DNA of 64,000 nt from Terrimonas ferruginea DSM 30193. Lineage in GTDB: Bacteria; Bacteroidota; Bacteroidia; Chitinophagales; Chitinophagaceae. The stretch is from contig NZ_AUDS01000014.1 in NCBI RefSeq assembly GCF_000425585.1, positions 178,798 through 242,797 on the forward strand, written 5' to 3'. Under the pieces are notes generated by a model. That model was given only the letters and a program-made list of their open reading frames with translations. It was not told where the DNA came from and made no database searches. Below, in pieces: positions 7,762 to 16,332 of the stretch (positions within the stretch are counted from its first letter, which is position 1; each line of letters opens with the position of its first letter). Both the position numbers and the translations under genes were made by a program.

Positions 7762-8595
7762 ATGAAACGTTTAGTTATTGCCATGGGCGCAGTCCTGTGC
7801 ATGTGCACAGCCAACGCGCAACTTAAAACCCCGGCTCCCAGCCCGTCTCAAACCGTAAAGCAGGAGTTTGGTCTCTCTTCTATCGAACTCAGTTATTCCC
7901 GTCCCGGTGTTAAAGGACGCAAAGTATTCGGCGACCTCGTTCCTTATGGTAAAGTATGGCGTACCGGAGCCAACGGCGCTACCGTGCTCACCTTCGGCGA
8001 TGAGGTGACCATCGGCGGCACCAAAATCCCTGCCGGCAAATACGGACTGCTCAGCATCCCTGACAAAGACAACTGGACCATCATCATCAGCAAGCAAACC
8101 GACGTTACTTCTCCTGCAGCTTACAAACAGGAACAGGATGTTGTACGCTTCACGGCAAGCGTAAAAAAGGCACGCAAAAAAGCGGAGAACTTCACCATTC
8201 AGTTCAACGAACTCAATCCTACCAGCCTGCAACTGCAGATCCTGTGGGATAAATCGGAAGTAAGCTTCCCCATCACCACCGATGTAGATAGCAAAGTGAT
8301 GGCCTCTATCGAAAAAGCCATGAAATCAGAAAAGCCGCCTTATTTCCAGGCTGCCGTGTATTACATGGAAAATGGTAAAGACCTGAACCAGGCACTCGAA
8401 TGGTTCAACAAAGCCGTAGAACAAAATCCCAATGCTTTCTGGATACAGTATCAGTGGGCCAATTGTCTTGCCAAATTGGGTAAGAAAACGGAAGCAAGAG
8501 CCGCTTCTACGCGTTCACGCGAACTGGCTATGGAACAGAAAAATGAAGATTACGTAAGACTGAACGATAAGTTCCTGAAAGAACTTGGCAAGTAA
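7762..8595 (+). CDS. DUF2911 domain protein with TPR-like tail
   Basis: 277-aa exported protein of unknown role. It has a signal peptide of about 20 residues ending TANAQ. The DUF2911 domain (about 25-175) carries the typical ELSYSRPGVKGRKVFGDLVP, GKVWRTGANGAT and AGKYGLLSIP motifs. The C-terminal 80 residues form TPR-like helices (YYMENGKDLNQALEWFNKAVEQNPNAFW, quoted by its start YYMENGKDLNQALEWF). A strong terminator follows, shared with the convergent symporter gene. Confidence 0.85.
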   Translation: MKRLVIAMGAVLCMCTANAQLKTPAPSPSQTVKQEFGLSSIELSYSRPGVKGRKVFGDLVPYGKVWRTGANGATVLTFGDEVTIGGTKIPAGKYGLLSIPDKDNWTIIISKQTDVTSPAAYKQEQDVVRFTASVKKARKKAENFTIQFNELNPTSLQLQILWDKSEVSFPITTDVDSKVMASIEKAMKSEKPPYFQAAVYYMENGKDLNQALEWFNKAVEQNPNAFWIQYQWANCLAKLGKKTEARAASTRSRELAMEQKNEDYVRLNDKFLKELGK

Positions 8596-8620
8596 GCACA
8601 GTTTATTTTCTTTATAAAGA

Positions 8621-8652
8621 AAAGCTGCGTCATGACTGACGCAGCTTTTTTA
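8621..8652. terminator. Bidirectional rho-independent terminator
   Basis: Perfect 11-bp stem AAAGCTGCGTC / GACGCAGCTTT with a 6-nt loop, flanked by A and T runs. It serves the DUF2911 gene (+) and the symporter gene (-), whose stop codon touches the T run. Confidence 0.85.
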
Positions 8653-10368
8653 TTTCCCTGAAATAATTGTTTCATCCGCAGGTTCCGGCCATATCTTTTG
8701 TAAAAGATTACTAAGCAGCACGAGTCCAATGGCCCCGATCATGTTTAACCAAAGGAAACCGAGACTGATCACTTTGTATTGCGAAAGCACAAATAAACCG
8801 ATGGTCATCAATTCGATTACGATGGCGGCTGCAAACACGGCTCTTCCCTGCACTTTCTTGCAATAAAACGCCACCAGGAAGATACCGAGTATCGTTCCGT
8901 AGAAAAGAGACCCCAAGATGTTCACGGCTTCGATCAGGCTATTGCCGATGTTGGCTGCAAACATCGCCGCTATCACACAAAACAGTCCCCAGGCGAAGCT
9001 GTACCACTTGCCTGCACGGTAATCCTGTATTGGTGTACAGTCTTTTTTAATATAACGTTTATGAATATCCACCACTGTACACGAAGCCAATGAATTCAGG
9101 GCTGCCGCTATACTGCCCCACGAAGCGAGGAAGATCACCGCGATCAGCAAGCCCACCAAACCTACGGGCAGGTAATCGACCACGAAGCGCATGAAGATAT
9201 AGTTGGTATCTTTTTCGGCTCCACCGTTTTGTTTTACCAACCCTTTCACCTGCATCCGTACAGAGTCGGACTGGCGCTGCAGCACTTTCAACGATTGCAG
9301 ATGATGTTCCGACTTGTCTTCGGTATATTGTTTCAGCACGATGTCTTTTCCGAATTGCAGATGATCCATGCGGGTTTGCAATTGATGCAGCGAATCTTTA
9401 TAAACCGATTGCTCCAGCCGGTCGATCTCTTTTTGGTTAAAGAAAACCGGCGCACCGCGAAACTGATAAAAGGAAAACACCAGCACACCGATCAGCAGGA
9501 TAAAAAACTGCATGGGAATTTTCACCAGTCCGTTTAACAACAAACCCATGCGGCTTTCCGTAACAGACCGTGCCGTGAGGTAGCGGCCCACCTGCGACTG
9601 GTCGGTACCGAAATAAGACAAGGCAAGAAAGAAACCTCCGATGATACCGCTGAACAGGTTAAACTGATCGCCCCAGTTGAAGCTGCCGCCTTCCATGCCG
9701 GTTGTGATCACATTCAATTTGCCCAGCCGGCCTCCGATATCGAGTGCATCTGTAAATCCTACACTGCCGGGCAGACTGTGCACCACATACCATCCCGCGA
9801 TAAACATGGCGGCGAAAATAATCAGCAGTTGCAATTTTTGCGTATGCGCAACAGCCTTTGCACCACCGGTTACAGTATAAATGATCAGCAGGCCGCCCAT
9901 GAGCAGATTGGTGAGCGTGAGATTCCATCCCAGCAGGGCCGATAACACGATGGAAGGCGCTACCACACTAATGCCGGTGGAAAGCCCGCGTTGCAACAGG
10001 AAAAGTAAGGCGGTAAATGTGCGGGTGCGTCCGTCGAAACGCTGCTCGAGGTATTCGTAAGCAGTGATGATGCGGAGCCTTTTAAATACCGGCACAAAAG
10101 TGATACAGATCACGATGGCGGCCAGCGGCAATCCGAAATAGTATTGCAGAAAACGCATCCCGTCGGTATAAGCCTGCCCGGGTGCGGCAATAAAAGTAAC
10201 GGCGCTTGCCTGTGTGCCCATAATGCTGAGCAGTACGAGCCACCAGGGCATGTTGCGGTTGGACAAAAAATATCCCTCCATATCCTTGGAGGAACGGCTT
10301 TTGTACATCCCGTACAACACAATACACGCAAGCGTAATAACGAGTACTATCCAGTCTGTACGGGTCAT
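8650..10368 (-). CDS. Sodium:solute symporter (SSS family)
   Basis: 572-aa inner-membrane Na+-coupled transporter of the SSS/SLC5 family. About 13-14 hydrophobic helices are visible. The N-terminus (WIVLVITLACIVLYGMYKS, then YFLSNRNMPWWLVLLSIMGT, ASAVTFIAAPG) is typical. A hydrophilic, coiled-coil-like insertion lies at about residues 306-386 between helices. The substrate cannot be read from sequence. Its ATG overlaps the TGA of the 41-aa membrane protein upstream (ATGA), and a PIG-L deacetylase lies further upstream, so an amino-sugar or a similar conjugate is one guess. Confidence 0.85.
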   Translation of the reverse strand: MTRTDWIVLVITLACIVLYGMYKSRSSKDMEGYFLSNRNMPWWLVLLSIMGTQASAVTFIAAPGQAYTDGMRFLQYYFGLPLAAIVICITFVPVFKRLRIITAYEYLEQRFDGRTRTFTALLFLLQRGLSTGISVVAPSIVLSALLGWNLTLTNLLMGGLLIIYTVTGGAKAVAHTQKLQLLIIFAAMFIAGWYVVHSLPGSVGFTDALDIGGRLGKLNVITTGMEGGSFNWGDQFNLFSGIIGGFFLALSYFGTDQSQVGRYLTARSVTESRMGLLLNGLVKIPMQFFILLIGVLVFSFYQFRGAPVFFNQKEIDRLEQSVYKDSLHQLQTRMDHLQFGKDIVLKQYTEDKSEHHLQSLKVLQRQSDSVRMQVKGLVKQNGGAEKDTNYIFMRFVVDYLPVGLVGLLIAVIFLASWGSIAAALNSLASCTVVDIHKRYIKKDCTPIQDYRAGKWYSFAWGLFCVIAAMFAANIGNSLIEAVNILGSLFYGTILGIFLVAFYCKKVQGRAVFAAAIVIELMTIGLFVLSQYKVISLGFLWLNMIGAIGLVLLSNLLQKIWPEPADETIISGK

Positions 10369-10490
10369 GAAAAACGTTGGGTGAAGAAATAGAGTATCGC
10401 GATCATTGCCACCAGCGCTACCAGTACGATTATGTACCAGGCAGTCCAGCTGCGGAATAAGGGAACCCTTTCTTCAGGTCCATTTTGCAT
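10365..10490 (-). CDS. Miniature single-pass membrane protein (41 aa)
   Basis: Short ORF MQNGPEERVPLFRSWTAW... with a Trp/Tyr-flanked hydrophobic helix (about 17-36, YIIVLVALVAMIAILYFF) and a short polar end. Its TGA stop overlaps the ATG of the symporter (ATGA), a classic translational-coupling arrangement. I do not recognise a family. The layout suggests a small subunit or accessory peptide of the symporter, but this is inferred from context only. Confidence 0.7.
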   Translation of the reverse strand: MQNGPEERVPLFRSWTAWYIIVLVALVAMIAILYFFTQRFS

Positions 10491-10657
10491 GGCAGTTGTT
10501 TTATTCGTGAGCCGTCAATCGGCAATCGTTGCGCTCCCTGAGGCCGATACTTCGGCCTCCCGAAGGGGCGCTCGTCAATCGTGAATGGTGAATGGTGAAT
10601 GGTGAATAGATAATCGTTACTGAGATCTCACCATTTCCACATTGACACATTTACACA
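10491..10657. repeat. Composite word-repeat tract with CCGATACTTCGG hairpin
   Basis: Contains GTCAATCGGCAATCG words, a perfect 8-bp hairpin GAGGCCGA-TACT-TCGGCCTC (10540-10559), GTGAATGG heptads (10575-10612), and at the right edge ACATTGACACATTTACAC words that abut the stop codon of the 56-aa gene. It separates the two miniature membrane protein genes. Confidence 0.75.
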
Positions 10658-10828
10658 TTATTTCCTTCCTCTTGTCCATCCCAGGAACACAATCACCGTT
10701 CCGATGATCAATCCTAATATTAATCCGAGTCTTACTTTTTTTATCAGGGCTCCCAATACTACGCCCAATATGATAGCGACGATAAACGCCATCTCTCCTC
10801 TTCTTCTATCGGGCTGAAGGGTACTCAT
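10658..10828 (-). CDS. Miniature membrane protein (56 aa)
   Basis: ORF MSTLQPDRRRGEMAFIVA... has a basic N-terminus and two closely spaced Gly/Ile/Val-rich hydrophobic stretches (about 14-29 and 33-50) separated by KKVR, and ends WTRGRK. It starts 2 nt after the TGA of the PIG-L gene (TGA-AG-ATG), so it is very probably co-translated. It looks like a small Gly-zipper-like membrane peptide; I cannot name a family. The stop codon is immediately followed by TGTGTAAATGTG repeat words on the sense strand. Confidence 0.7.
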   Translation of the reverse strand: MSTLQPDRRRGEMAFIVAIILGVVLGALIKKVRLGLILGLIIGTVIVFLGWTRGRK

Positions 10829-10830
10829 CT

Positions 10831-13311
10831 TCAAAATGCTTTTTTACCATTCAATGCGATCAGGTTGGCCAGCAACCGGTAGGCACCCGGAACACCCGCC
10901 GGCAATTCACGGAAGAACACCAGGCCCGTGTAAGTGAAATATCCTTTTCCATAACGGGCCACCAGCAAACTTCCTTCATCTGGCCGTTCGCCGGGATCAT
11001 TCATTGTTAAAATAGTTTCAAAGTTTTTGTCCCAGTTCACACCGTGATAGATACTCCGCTCCTGGATCCAGCCTTTGAAATCTTCCTGGGTGATTTTATT
11101 GGGAAAATTCAATACCGGATGATCCGGCTTCAACACCGTTACCGGCGCATCTTCCCGTGTTACACGGGTACGGGAGATATCAAACGGATAAGGGCCAATG
11201 CGCGCACGCACCGGACCGATATTCGTACTCGTGTTGTACTGCACGATCAGGTTGCCGCCGTTGTTTACATATTCCATCAATTTGTCATAGTACTGGTTCA
11301 GCCATTCATTTGTATTGTAAGCCCGCACACCGGTTAAAATGGCGTCAAAACGCGCCAGGTCATTACGGGCCATTTCTTTTTCTGTCAGTAACGTCACTTC
11401 GTAGCCCATTTGCTCCAGCGCAGCCGGCACTTTGTCACCCGCGCCCACAATATAACCGATCCGTTTGTTGACCGTTTTGAGATCGAGACTCACCAGCCTT
11501 GCCGTAGCATCTTTGTAATAAACGATGTAAGGAATATGCGGGTATTGAATACTCCGGCTGTACCGGTCATAGGTCACGCCATTTTTTCCCCGGGCCTGCA
11601 ACAATACCTGCTCTGAATTGCCTTTTTTCAACGGCCGCACTTCGGGTGCAAAATAATCAGACGGATTATTGGCTGTGCCGTATGCAAAACGGTCTTTCGA
11701 AAACCACCAGTCGGCAGTATGTTGCAAGCTCATTGCGTACTCAGCGCTATCGTTCAGGTTGGTTTTGAAATGTGTCCATACTTTGGTGACCGTATCATTT
11801 ACCCAAAGATTGTTTTCATTGACAAAATTCAGTTCTACCGGTGGCAATACGACAAACGGTTCATACAATTCTCCTTTCACCGGATCCGTGAATTTGTATT
11901 TTACGGGAAGGGTCAGGTTGAGTGACTGACCGCCGATTTTCACGGTTGCCATTGCTTCGTAAGCAGGACTTACATCCGGCTGCCCGATCAGCAGTTGATC
12001 TTTTACGTTAAAATAGCCTTCTTCCATTTTATTGGCCAGCCAATACGGCTGCGTCACCGGTTTAGTGGCAGGAATGACAAAGTTTCTGGTGAAATTAATA
12101 TTCTGGTTGGCAACCATTCTTTGCGCAAATACGGTATCAAATCCATTCAGCGCAATTTTTTCGAGTACGGCATCGGCACCCAGCCTGTTGTTGAAAATAA
12201 AATTCACGCGCATGGTGCCGGTTTGCACACCAAACTGGCTCGCGGTAGTTGCTTCGGCAAAAAGTCCGGCACATTGTTGGATCAATTGCGCCGTTTCCTT
12301 CAACTTTTGTTCTTTCCAATAGCCTTCGGGCAACCCGGAAATATTTTTATACAATTGCACTAATCCTTTCACGGATTGCTCGGGATGGCGCAGGTCAAAC
12401 GAACGGATCAATGCCTCCACTTCATTGCTGATGGCGGCGCCTCCTTTTATTTTGTTCCAGCTTGCATCTATATTATCCAGCAGATCGTTCACCGGAGCTT
12501 TGCCGCCGGTGGTTTTGAAACGTTCGAATGATTCGCCGCGGCTGGCGGGTACGCCAAAACCCTGGCTTTTGTGCTGGCTGCGGCTTTCTGCAGCGATCTC
12601 GCCATAACTTTTTCCCAGCAATGGATTGAATCCGCCAACGTCTAGTTTGAATTGCGTATCATCCTGTGTATTGGTGCCACCAAAGTTGAAAGAGTTGAAT
12701 AAGATACGGGTGGCCTGCCAGGGTTGTACATATTTTAATTGTTCCGGAAAACGCTTGGGATCGGCAGCGGCCGTAAAGGCTTCGTTGGCCAGGATAGCAG
12801 AGGCCGTATGGTGGCCATGTCCGCCTTCGCCGGTAGTGGGGAATCTGGTGATGATCACATCCGGTCGGAAACGGCGGATCACCCAAACCACGTCTGCCAG
12901 GATTTTTTCTTTATCCCATTTGGTAAATGTCTCTTCCGGGTTTTTGGAAAAACCGAAGTCGTAGGCCCGGCTGAAAAATTGTTCTCCGCCATCGATGCGG
13001 CGTGCTGCCAGCAGTTCCTGCGTGCGGATCAACCCCAATTCAACACCCTGTTCATCACCGATCAGGTTTTGTCCGCCGTCACCGCGGGTGAGCGACAAAT
13101 AACCTGTTCTGTACAATTTATCTTTGGCGAAATACGTGATCAGTCTTGTATTCTCGTCATCAGGATGCGCGGCCACGTACAACACAGTACCCAGCACATT
13201 CAGTTTTTGCAGGCCCTGGTAAATATCGGCGGAGGTCCAGGTGGAAGGAGTCTGCGCCATGGCCCGCTGCATTAAAACCGTCAACAATAAAAACAAAAAA
13301 CATTTCTTCAT
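10831..13311 (-). CDS. PIG-L (LmbE-like) family deacetylase
   Basis: 826-aa exported protein with a signal peptide (about 1-20, ending RAMAQ). The N-terminal PIG-L/LmbE zinc-deacetylase domain (about 35-300) shows the metal motif AHPDDE (H49, D51, D52) and a GHGHHTAS motif near residue 165 that supplies further His ligands. The family deacetylates N-acetylglucosaminyl conjugates. The middle is a beta-rich region, and about 645-760 resembles a ThuA/glutamine-amidotransferase fold (IGYIVGAGDKVPAAL, DAILTGVRAYN, NGGNLIVQYNTS). It heads a minus-strand cluster with two small membrane proteins and a symporter; a role in uptake and trimming of an acetylated sugar conjugate is inferred. Confidence 0.8.
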   Translation of the reverse strand: MKKCFLFLLLTVLMQRAMAQTPSTWTSADIYQGLQKLNVLGTVLYVAAHPDDENTRLITYFAKDKLYRTGYLSLTRGDGGQNLIGDEQGVELGLIRTQELLAARRIDGGEQFFSRAYDFGFSKNPEETFTKWDKEKILADVVWVIRRFRPDVIITRFPTTGEGGHGHHTASAILANEAFTAAADPKRFPEQLKYVQPWQATRILFNSFNFGGTNTQDDTQFKLDVGGFNPLLGKSYGEIAAESRSQHKSQGFGVPASRGESFERFKTTGGKAPVNDLLDNIDASWNKIKGGAAISNEVEALIRSFDLRHPEQSVKGLVQLYKNISGLPEGYWKEQKLKETAQLIQQCAGLFAEATTASQFGVQTGTMRVNFIFNNRLGADAVLEKIALNGFDTVFAQRMVANQNINFTRNFVIPATKPVTQPYWLANKMEEGYFNVKDQLLIGQPDVSPAYEAMATVKIGGQSLNLTLPVKYKFTDPVKGELYEPFVVLPPVELNFVNENNLWVNDTVTKVWTHFKTNLNDSAEYAMSLQHTADWWFSKDRFAYGTANNPSDYFAPEVRPLKKGNSEQVLLQARGKNGVTYDRYSRSIQYPHIPYIVYYKDATARLVSLDLKTVNKRIGYIVGAGDKVPAALEQMGYEVTLLTEKEMARNDLARFDAILTGVRAYNTNEWLNQYYDKLMEYVNNGGNLIVQYNTSTNIGPVRARIGPYPFDISRTRVTREDAPVTVLKPDHPVLNFPNKITQEDFKGWIQERSIYHGVNWDKNFETILTMNDPGERPDEGSLLVARYGKGYFTYTGLVFFRELPAGVPGAYRLLANLIALNGKKAF

Positions 13312-13400
13312 ACCACCGGATTATTCAGCGAATATAAAGCATGTTGGGGAGCCTTCGGTTTTTGAACCTTTTAAGTACCTTTCACACAAATTACGGCACA

Positions 13401-15122
13401 ATGATCAGACCGGTCCTGGTTTTACTAACGATGAGTACGCTGCTTGCCTGCCATTCTTCCCGCAAAGCGGCTGCTCCCAACCCTCCTATCGATTCTTATC
13501 ATTATTCCATTGAAAAAACAGTAACCGGCAATAAAGGTGCTGTCGTTTCCGCGCATCCGCTGGCAAGCGAAGCCGGGGTGTTGGTATTAAAAAAAGGAGG
13601 TAATGCGGTGGATGCCGCCATCGCCACGCAACTGGCGTTGGCCGTGGTATATCCCGGAGCCGGCAACCTGGGCGGCGGCGGATTCCTGGTGGCGCATCTG
13701 CAAGACGGAAAGGAACTGGCGATCGACTACCGCGAGATGGCACCTTCGGGTTCCTCACGCGACATGTACATAGATAAGGATGGCAAAGCGCGCACCGATC
13801 TCAGCCAGGACGGACACCTCGCGAGTGGCGTGCCGGGAACAGTTGCCGGATTGTTTGAAGCCGCGCGATACAGCAAACTATCGTTTAAGGAATTAATAGA
13901 CCCTGCCATAGAACTGGCTGAAAAAGGATTCGTGATCACCGAACGCGAAGCAAGGTCGCTGAATGGCATTCAGCAAGACCTGCAGCAACTCAATACACGT
14001 CCCAATGCTTTTCAGAAAAAAGACAAATGGAAAGCGGGCGATACGCTGGTACAAAAAGATCTTGCGGCCACGCTTCGCCGTATCCGGGAAAAAGGAGCAG
14101 CCGGTTTTTATGAAGGAGAAACGGCCCGCCTGATCGTGGAAGAAATGCAGCGGGGAAAAGGTATTATCAGTTACGCCGATCTGAAAAACTATGTAGCCCG
14201 TTCACGCCAGCCCCATCGTTTTGATTACAAAGGTTACGCGGTCGTGAGTATGCCGATGCCAAGCAGTGGCGGCCTGCTGCTGCACCAGATGTTGAAAATG
14301 ATCGAAGGAAAAGACATTGCCACAATGGGATTTCATTCGCCGCAGGCGGTGCAATTGATGATCGAAGCGGAACGCCGTGCTTATGCCGACAGAGCCGAGT
14401 ATATGGGCGACATGGATTTTTACAAAGTACCGGTTGCCGCCTTAACCGATAAAAAATATATCGCTGACCGCATGAAAGATTTTACCCCCGGCAAAGCAAG
14501 CGACAGCAAGATCATTGGCCCCGGAAAAGCTGCGGCAAAAGAAAGTGAAGAAACCACTCATCTCAGTGTGATCGACGGAGATGGCAATGCCGTAGCGGTA
14601 ACCACTACCCTCAATGGTGGTTATGGCAGCCGCGTGGTAGTAGGTGGTGCCGGTTTTTTTCTGAATAATGAAATGGACGATTTCAGTATCAAACCAGGTG
14701 TGCCGAATATGTATGGCGCTGTGGGTGGAGAAGCCAATGCCATTGCGCCCGGCAAGCGCATGCTGAGTTCGATGACGCCTACGATCGTATTGCAAAATGG
14801 CAAACCTTATATTGTAACCGGCACGCCGGGAGGTACTACAATTCCTACTTCGGTCTTTCAAACGATTGTCAATATTCTTGATTTCGGTCTTTCTGCAAAA
14901 GATGCCGTGGACAAAGCCAAATTTCATCATCAGTGGCTACCGGATGCGGTGTTTGTAGAAAAGGATTTTCCTGCTGCCACACAGGAAGCCCTGCGCAAAA
15001 TGGGTTATAAGATCGACAGCCGCGGCGATATCGGCCGTGTGGAATTGATCCGTGTATTACCGGATGGAAAATTTGAAGCGGTGGCGGATAAGCGCGGCGA
15101 TGATTCGGCGAGCGGCTGGTGA
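13401..15122 (+). CDS. ggt: Gamma-glutamyltransferase
   Basis: 573-aa N-terminal-nucleophile hydrolase that cleaves gamma-glutamyl bonds (for example in glutathione) and matures by self-cleavage. The ATG at 13401 gives a lipoprotein signal (MIRPVLVLLTMSTLLAC). The ORF is open to 13341. Motifs: the large-subunit pattern GNAVDAAIATQLALAVVYPG with GNLGGGGFLV, YREMAP, GVPGTVAG, and the processing site with catalytic Thr about 385 in ETTHLSVID. GGYGS and SSMTPTIV follow in the small subunit. Family length is normal. A lipoprotein GGT in the envelope would act on extracellular gamma-glutamyl compounds. Confidence 0.93.
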   Translation: MIRPVLVLLTMSTLLACHSSRKAAAPNPPIDSYHYSIEKTVTGNKGAVVSAHPLASEAGVLVLKKGGNAVDAAIATQLALAVVYPGAGNLGGGGFLVAHLQDGKELAIDYREMAPSGSSRDMYIDKDGKARTDLSQDGHLASGVPGTVAGLFEAARYSKLSFKELIDPAIELAEKGFVITEREARSLNGIQQDLQQLNTRPNAFQKKDKWKAGDTLVQKDLAATLRRIREKGAAGFYEGETARLIVEEMQRGKGIISYADLKNYVARSRQPHRFDYKGYAVVSMPMPSSGGLLLHQMLKMIEGKDIATMGFHSPQAVQLMIEAERRAYADRAEYMGDMDFYKVPVAALTDKKYIADRMKDFTPGKASDSKIIGPGKAAAKESEETTHLSVIDGDGNAVAVTTTLNGGYGSRVVVGGAGFFLNNEMDDFSIKPGVPNMYGAVGGEANAIAPGKRMLSSMTPTIVLQNGKPYIVTGTPGGTTIPTSVFQTIVNILDFGLSAKDAVDKAKFHHQWLPDAVFVEKDFPAATQEALRKMGYKIDSRGDIGRVELIRVLPDGKFEAVADKRGDDSASGW

Positions 15123-15450
15123 GGACAATGTGTAAATGTGAAAATGTGCAGATACGGAAATTAGAAATACAAATACACTTGGGACCCAAGGTACGGATTG
15201 CGACCTACCTACGAATACGTTGAGGAGAAGCGATAAAACACGGCAACCCAAACACATTTACACATGGCCCCGGGCGAAGCCAGGGCACATTTACACATTC
15301 TTCCCCCGGTTACTGCGGTTTATAAAAAAAGCCTACTTTTGCCTGCCCCTGAACGGATCCAATCCGGTAGCCCGCCCTGCCTGTCTTCTTATGCCAAAGC
15401 CACTTTAATTAAAAAAATCAGCATTCGCCGGTGGCGATAACAACTGTAGT
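15123..15450. repeat. Gap with TGTAAATGTG word repeats and a -7-like box
   Basis: Starts right after the ggt stop with AATGTGTAAATGTGAAAATG words. The complementary ACACATTTACACAT words recur twice at about 15252-15300, so the tract is quasi-symmetric. A TACTTTTG box at 15334-15341 matches TAnnTTTG and could drive the barrel gene at 15451. No gene is supported. Confidence 0.6.
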
Positions 15451-16101
15451 ATGAAAACAATTGCCTTGATCCTGTCTTTTCTGGTAGCCGGTTTTAGTGC
15501 CCGGTCTCAGGTTAATTTTCTCGCTTTTGCCGGAGCGCACGGCAGCTCGGCGCAATATTTTGTCAAGGGACAACGCCAGGACGTATCTTATAAACCAGGC
15601 GGTATCGCCGGACTGGGTGTCAAAATCCCGTTCGAAAACAAACTCTTTTTCTCTCCGGCCGTTTTTTACAGCCTGAAAGGCTATAAAGTAGATTATACCC
15701 GTTTCTCAGAAACCCCGCGCCTCGATGCGGTGGCCAACAATACCACCATGCACGCCATCGAAGCGGCCTTCCTGTTCCAATTCGATTTTTCGGCTAAGCC
15801 CGGCCATTTCTTTATAAAAGCCGGACCCACCCTGGAAATGTATGTATCGGGTAAGGAAAAATTAAAACTGGATGATGGAACAAGTGTCGACCGTTCCATG
15901 CCTTTCGGTTTTCAGACTTATGGCCGTTATGGTGCCAATCTCATTGCACAATTCGGCTATGAAACAGCAGGAGGTTTCCTGATTGCGGCACAGTATACAC
16001 GCGGTCTTACGGACCTGAGCAACCAGGATGGCGGACCAGATATCCGTCAGCGCGCTATCGGTCTGACCTTCGGAAAATACTTTCACCGTAGCAAGAACTG
16101 A
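15451..16101 (+). CDS. Outer-membrane beta-barrel protein (PorT-like)
   Basis: 216 aa with a signal peptide (about 1-19, ending SARSQ) and alternating amphipathic beta-strands. The pattern GGIAGLGVKIPF...FFSPAVFYSLKGYK and a final strand ending RAIGLTFGKYF resemble the outer membrane beta-barrel/PorT-like family common in Bacteroidota. No ligand or partner can be inferred from the sequence. It stands alone, upstream of the dockerin-protein gene, with 231 bp between them. Confidence 0.7.
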   Translation: MKTIALILSFLVAGFSARSQVNFLAFAGAHGSSAQYFVKGQRQDVSYKPGGIAGLGVKIPFENKLFFSPAVFYSLKGYKVDYTRFSETPRLDAVANNTTMHAIEAAFLFQFDFSAKPGHFFIKAGPTLEMYVSGKEKLKLDDGTSVDRSMPFGFQTYGRYGANLIAQFGYETAGGFLIAAQYTRGLTDLSNQDGGPDIRQRAIGLTFGKYFHRSKN

Positions 16102-16146
16102 TTGCCATAAGCTTACGAAGGCAAGGATTAATTTATGTAAACATTC

Positions 16147-16176
16147 TTGCATATTTCATCAATTGCTGTACCTTTA
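16147..16176 (+). promoter_or_regulatory. Putative promoter of the dockerin-cohesin operon
   Basis: TTG (16147-16149), 19 nt, then TACCTTTA (16169-16176), seven of eight matches to TAnnTTTG counting the free positions. It would give a leader of about 150 nt before the ATG at 16333. The rest of the 16102-16332 gap shows nothing else that I can support. Confidence 0.4.
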
Positions 16177-16332
16177 GCCCGTATCCAAGTAATATAACCA
16201 GCAACTACAACCTGATTATATCACTCTAACCGCCTACGATTGACTACACTTCACTGACTCAATATCCTCCCAAGAATCAGGTAAATATCCTCGAGACATC
16301 ACCCCGTCATTTTTTTCACGACCCATCAATGT

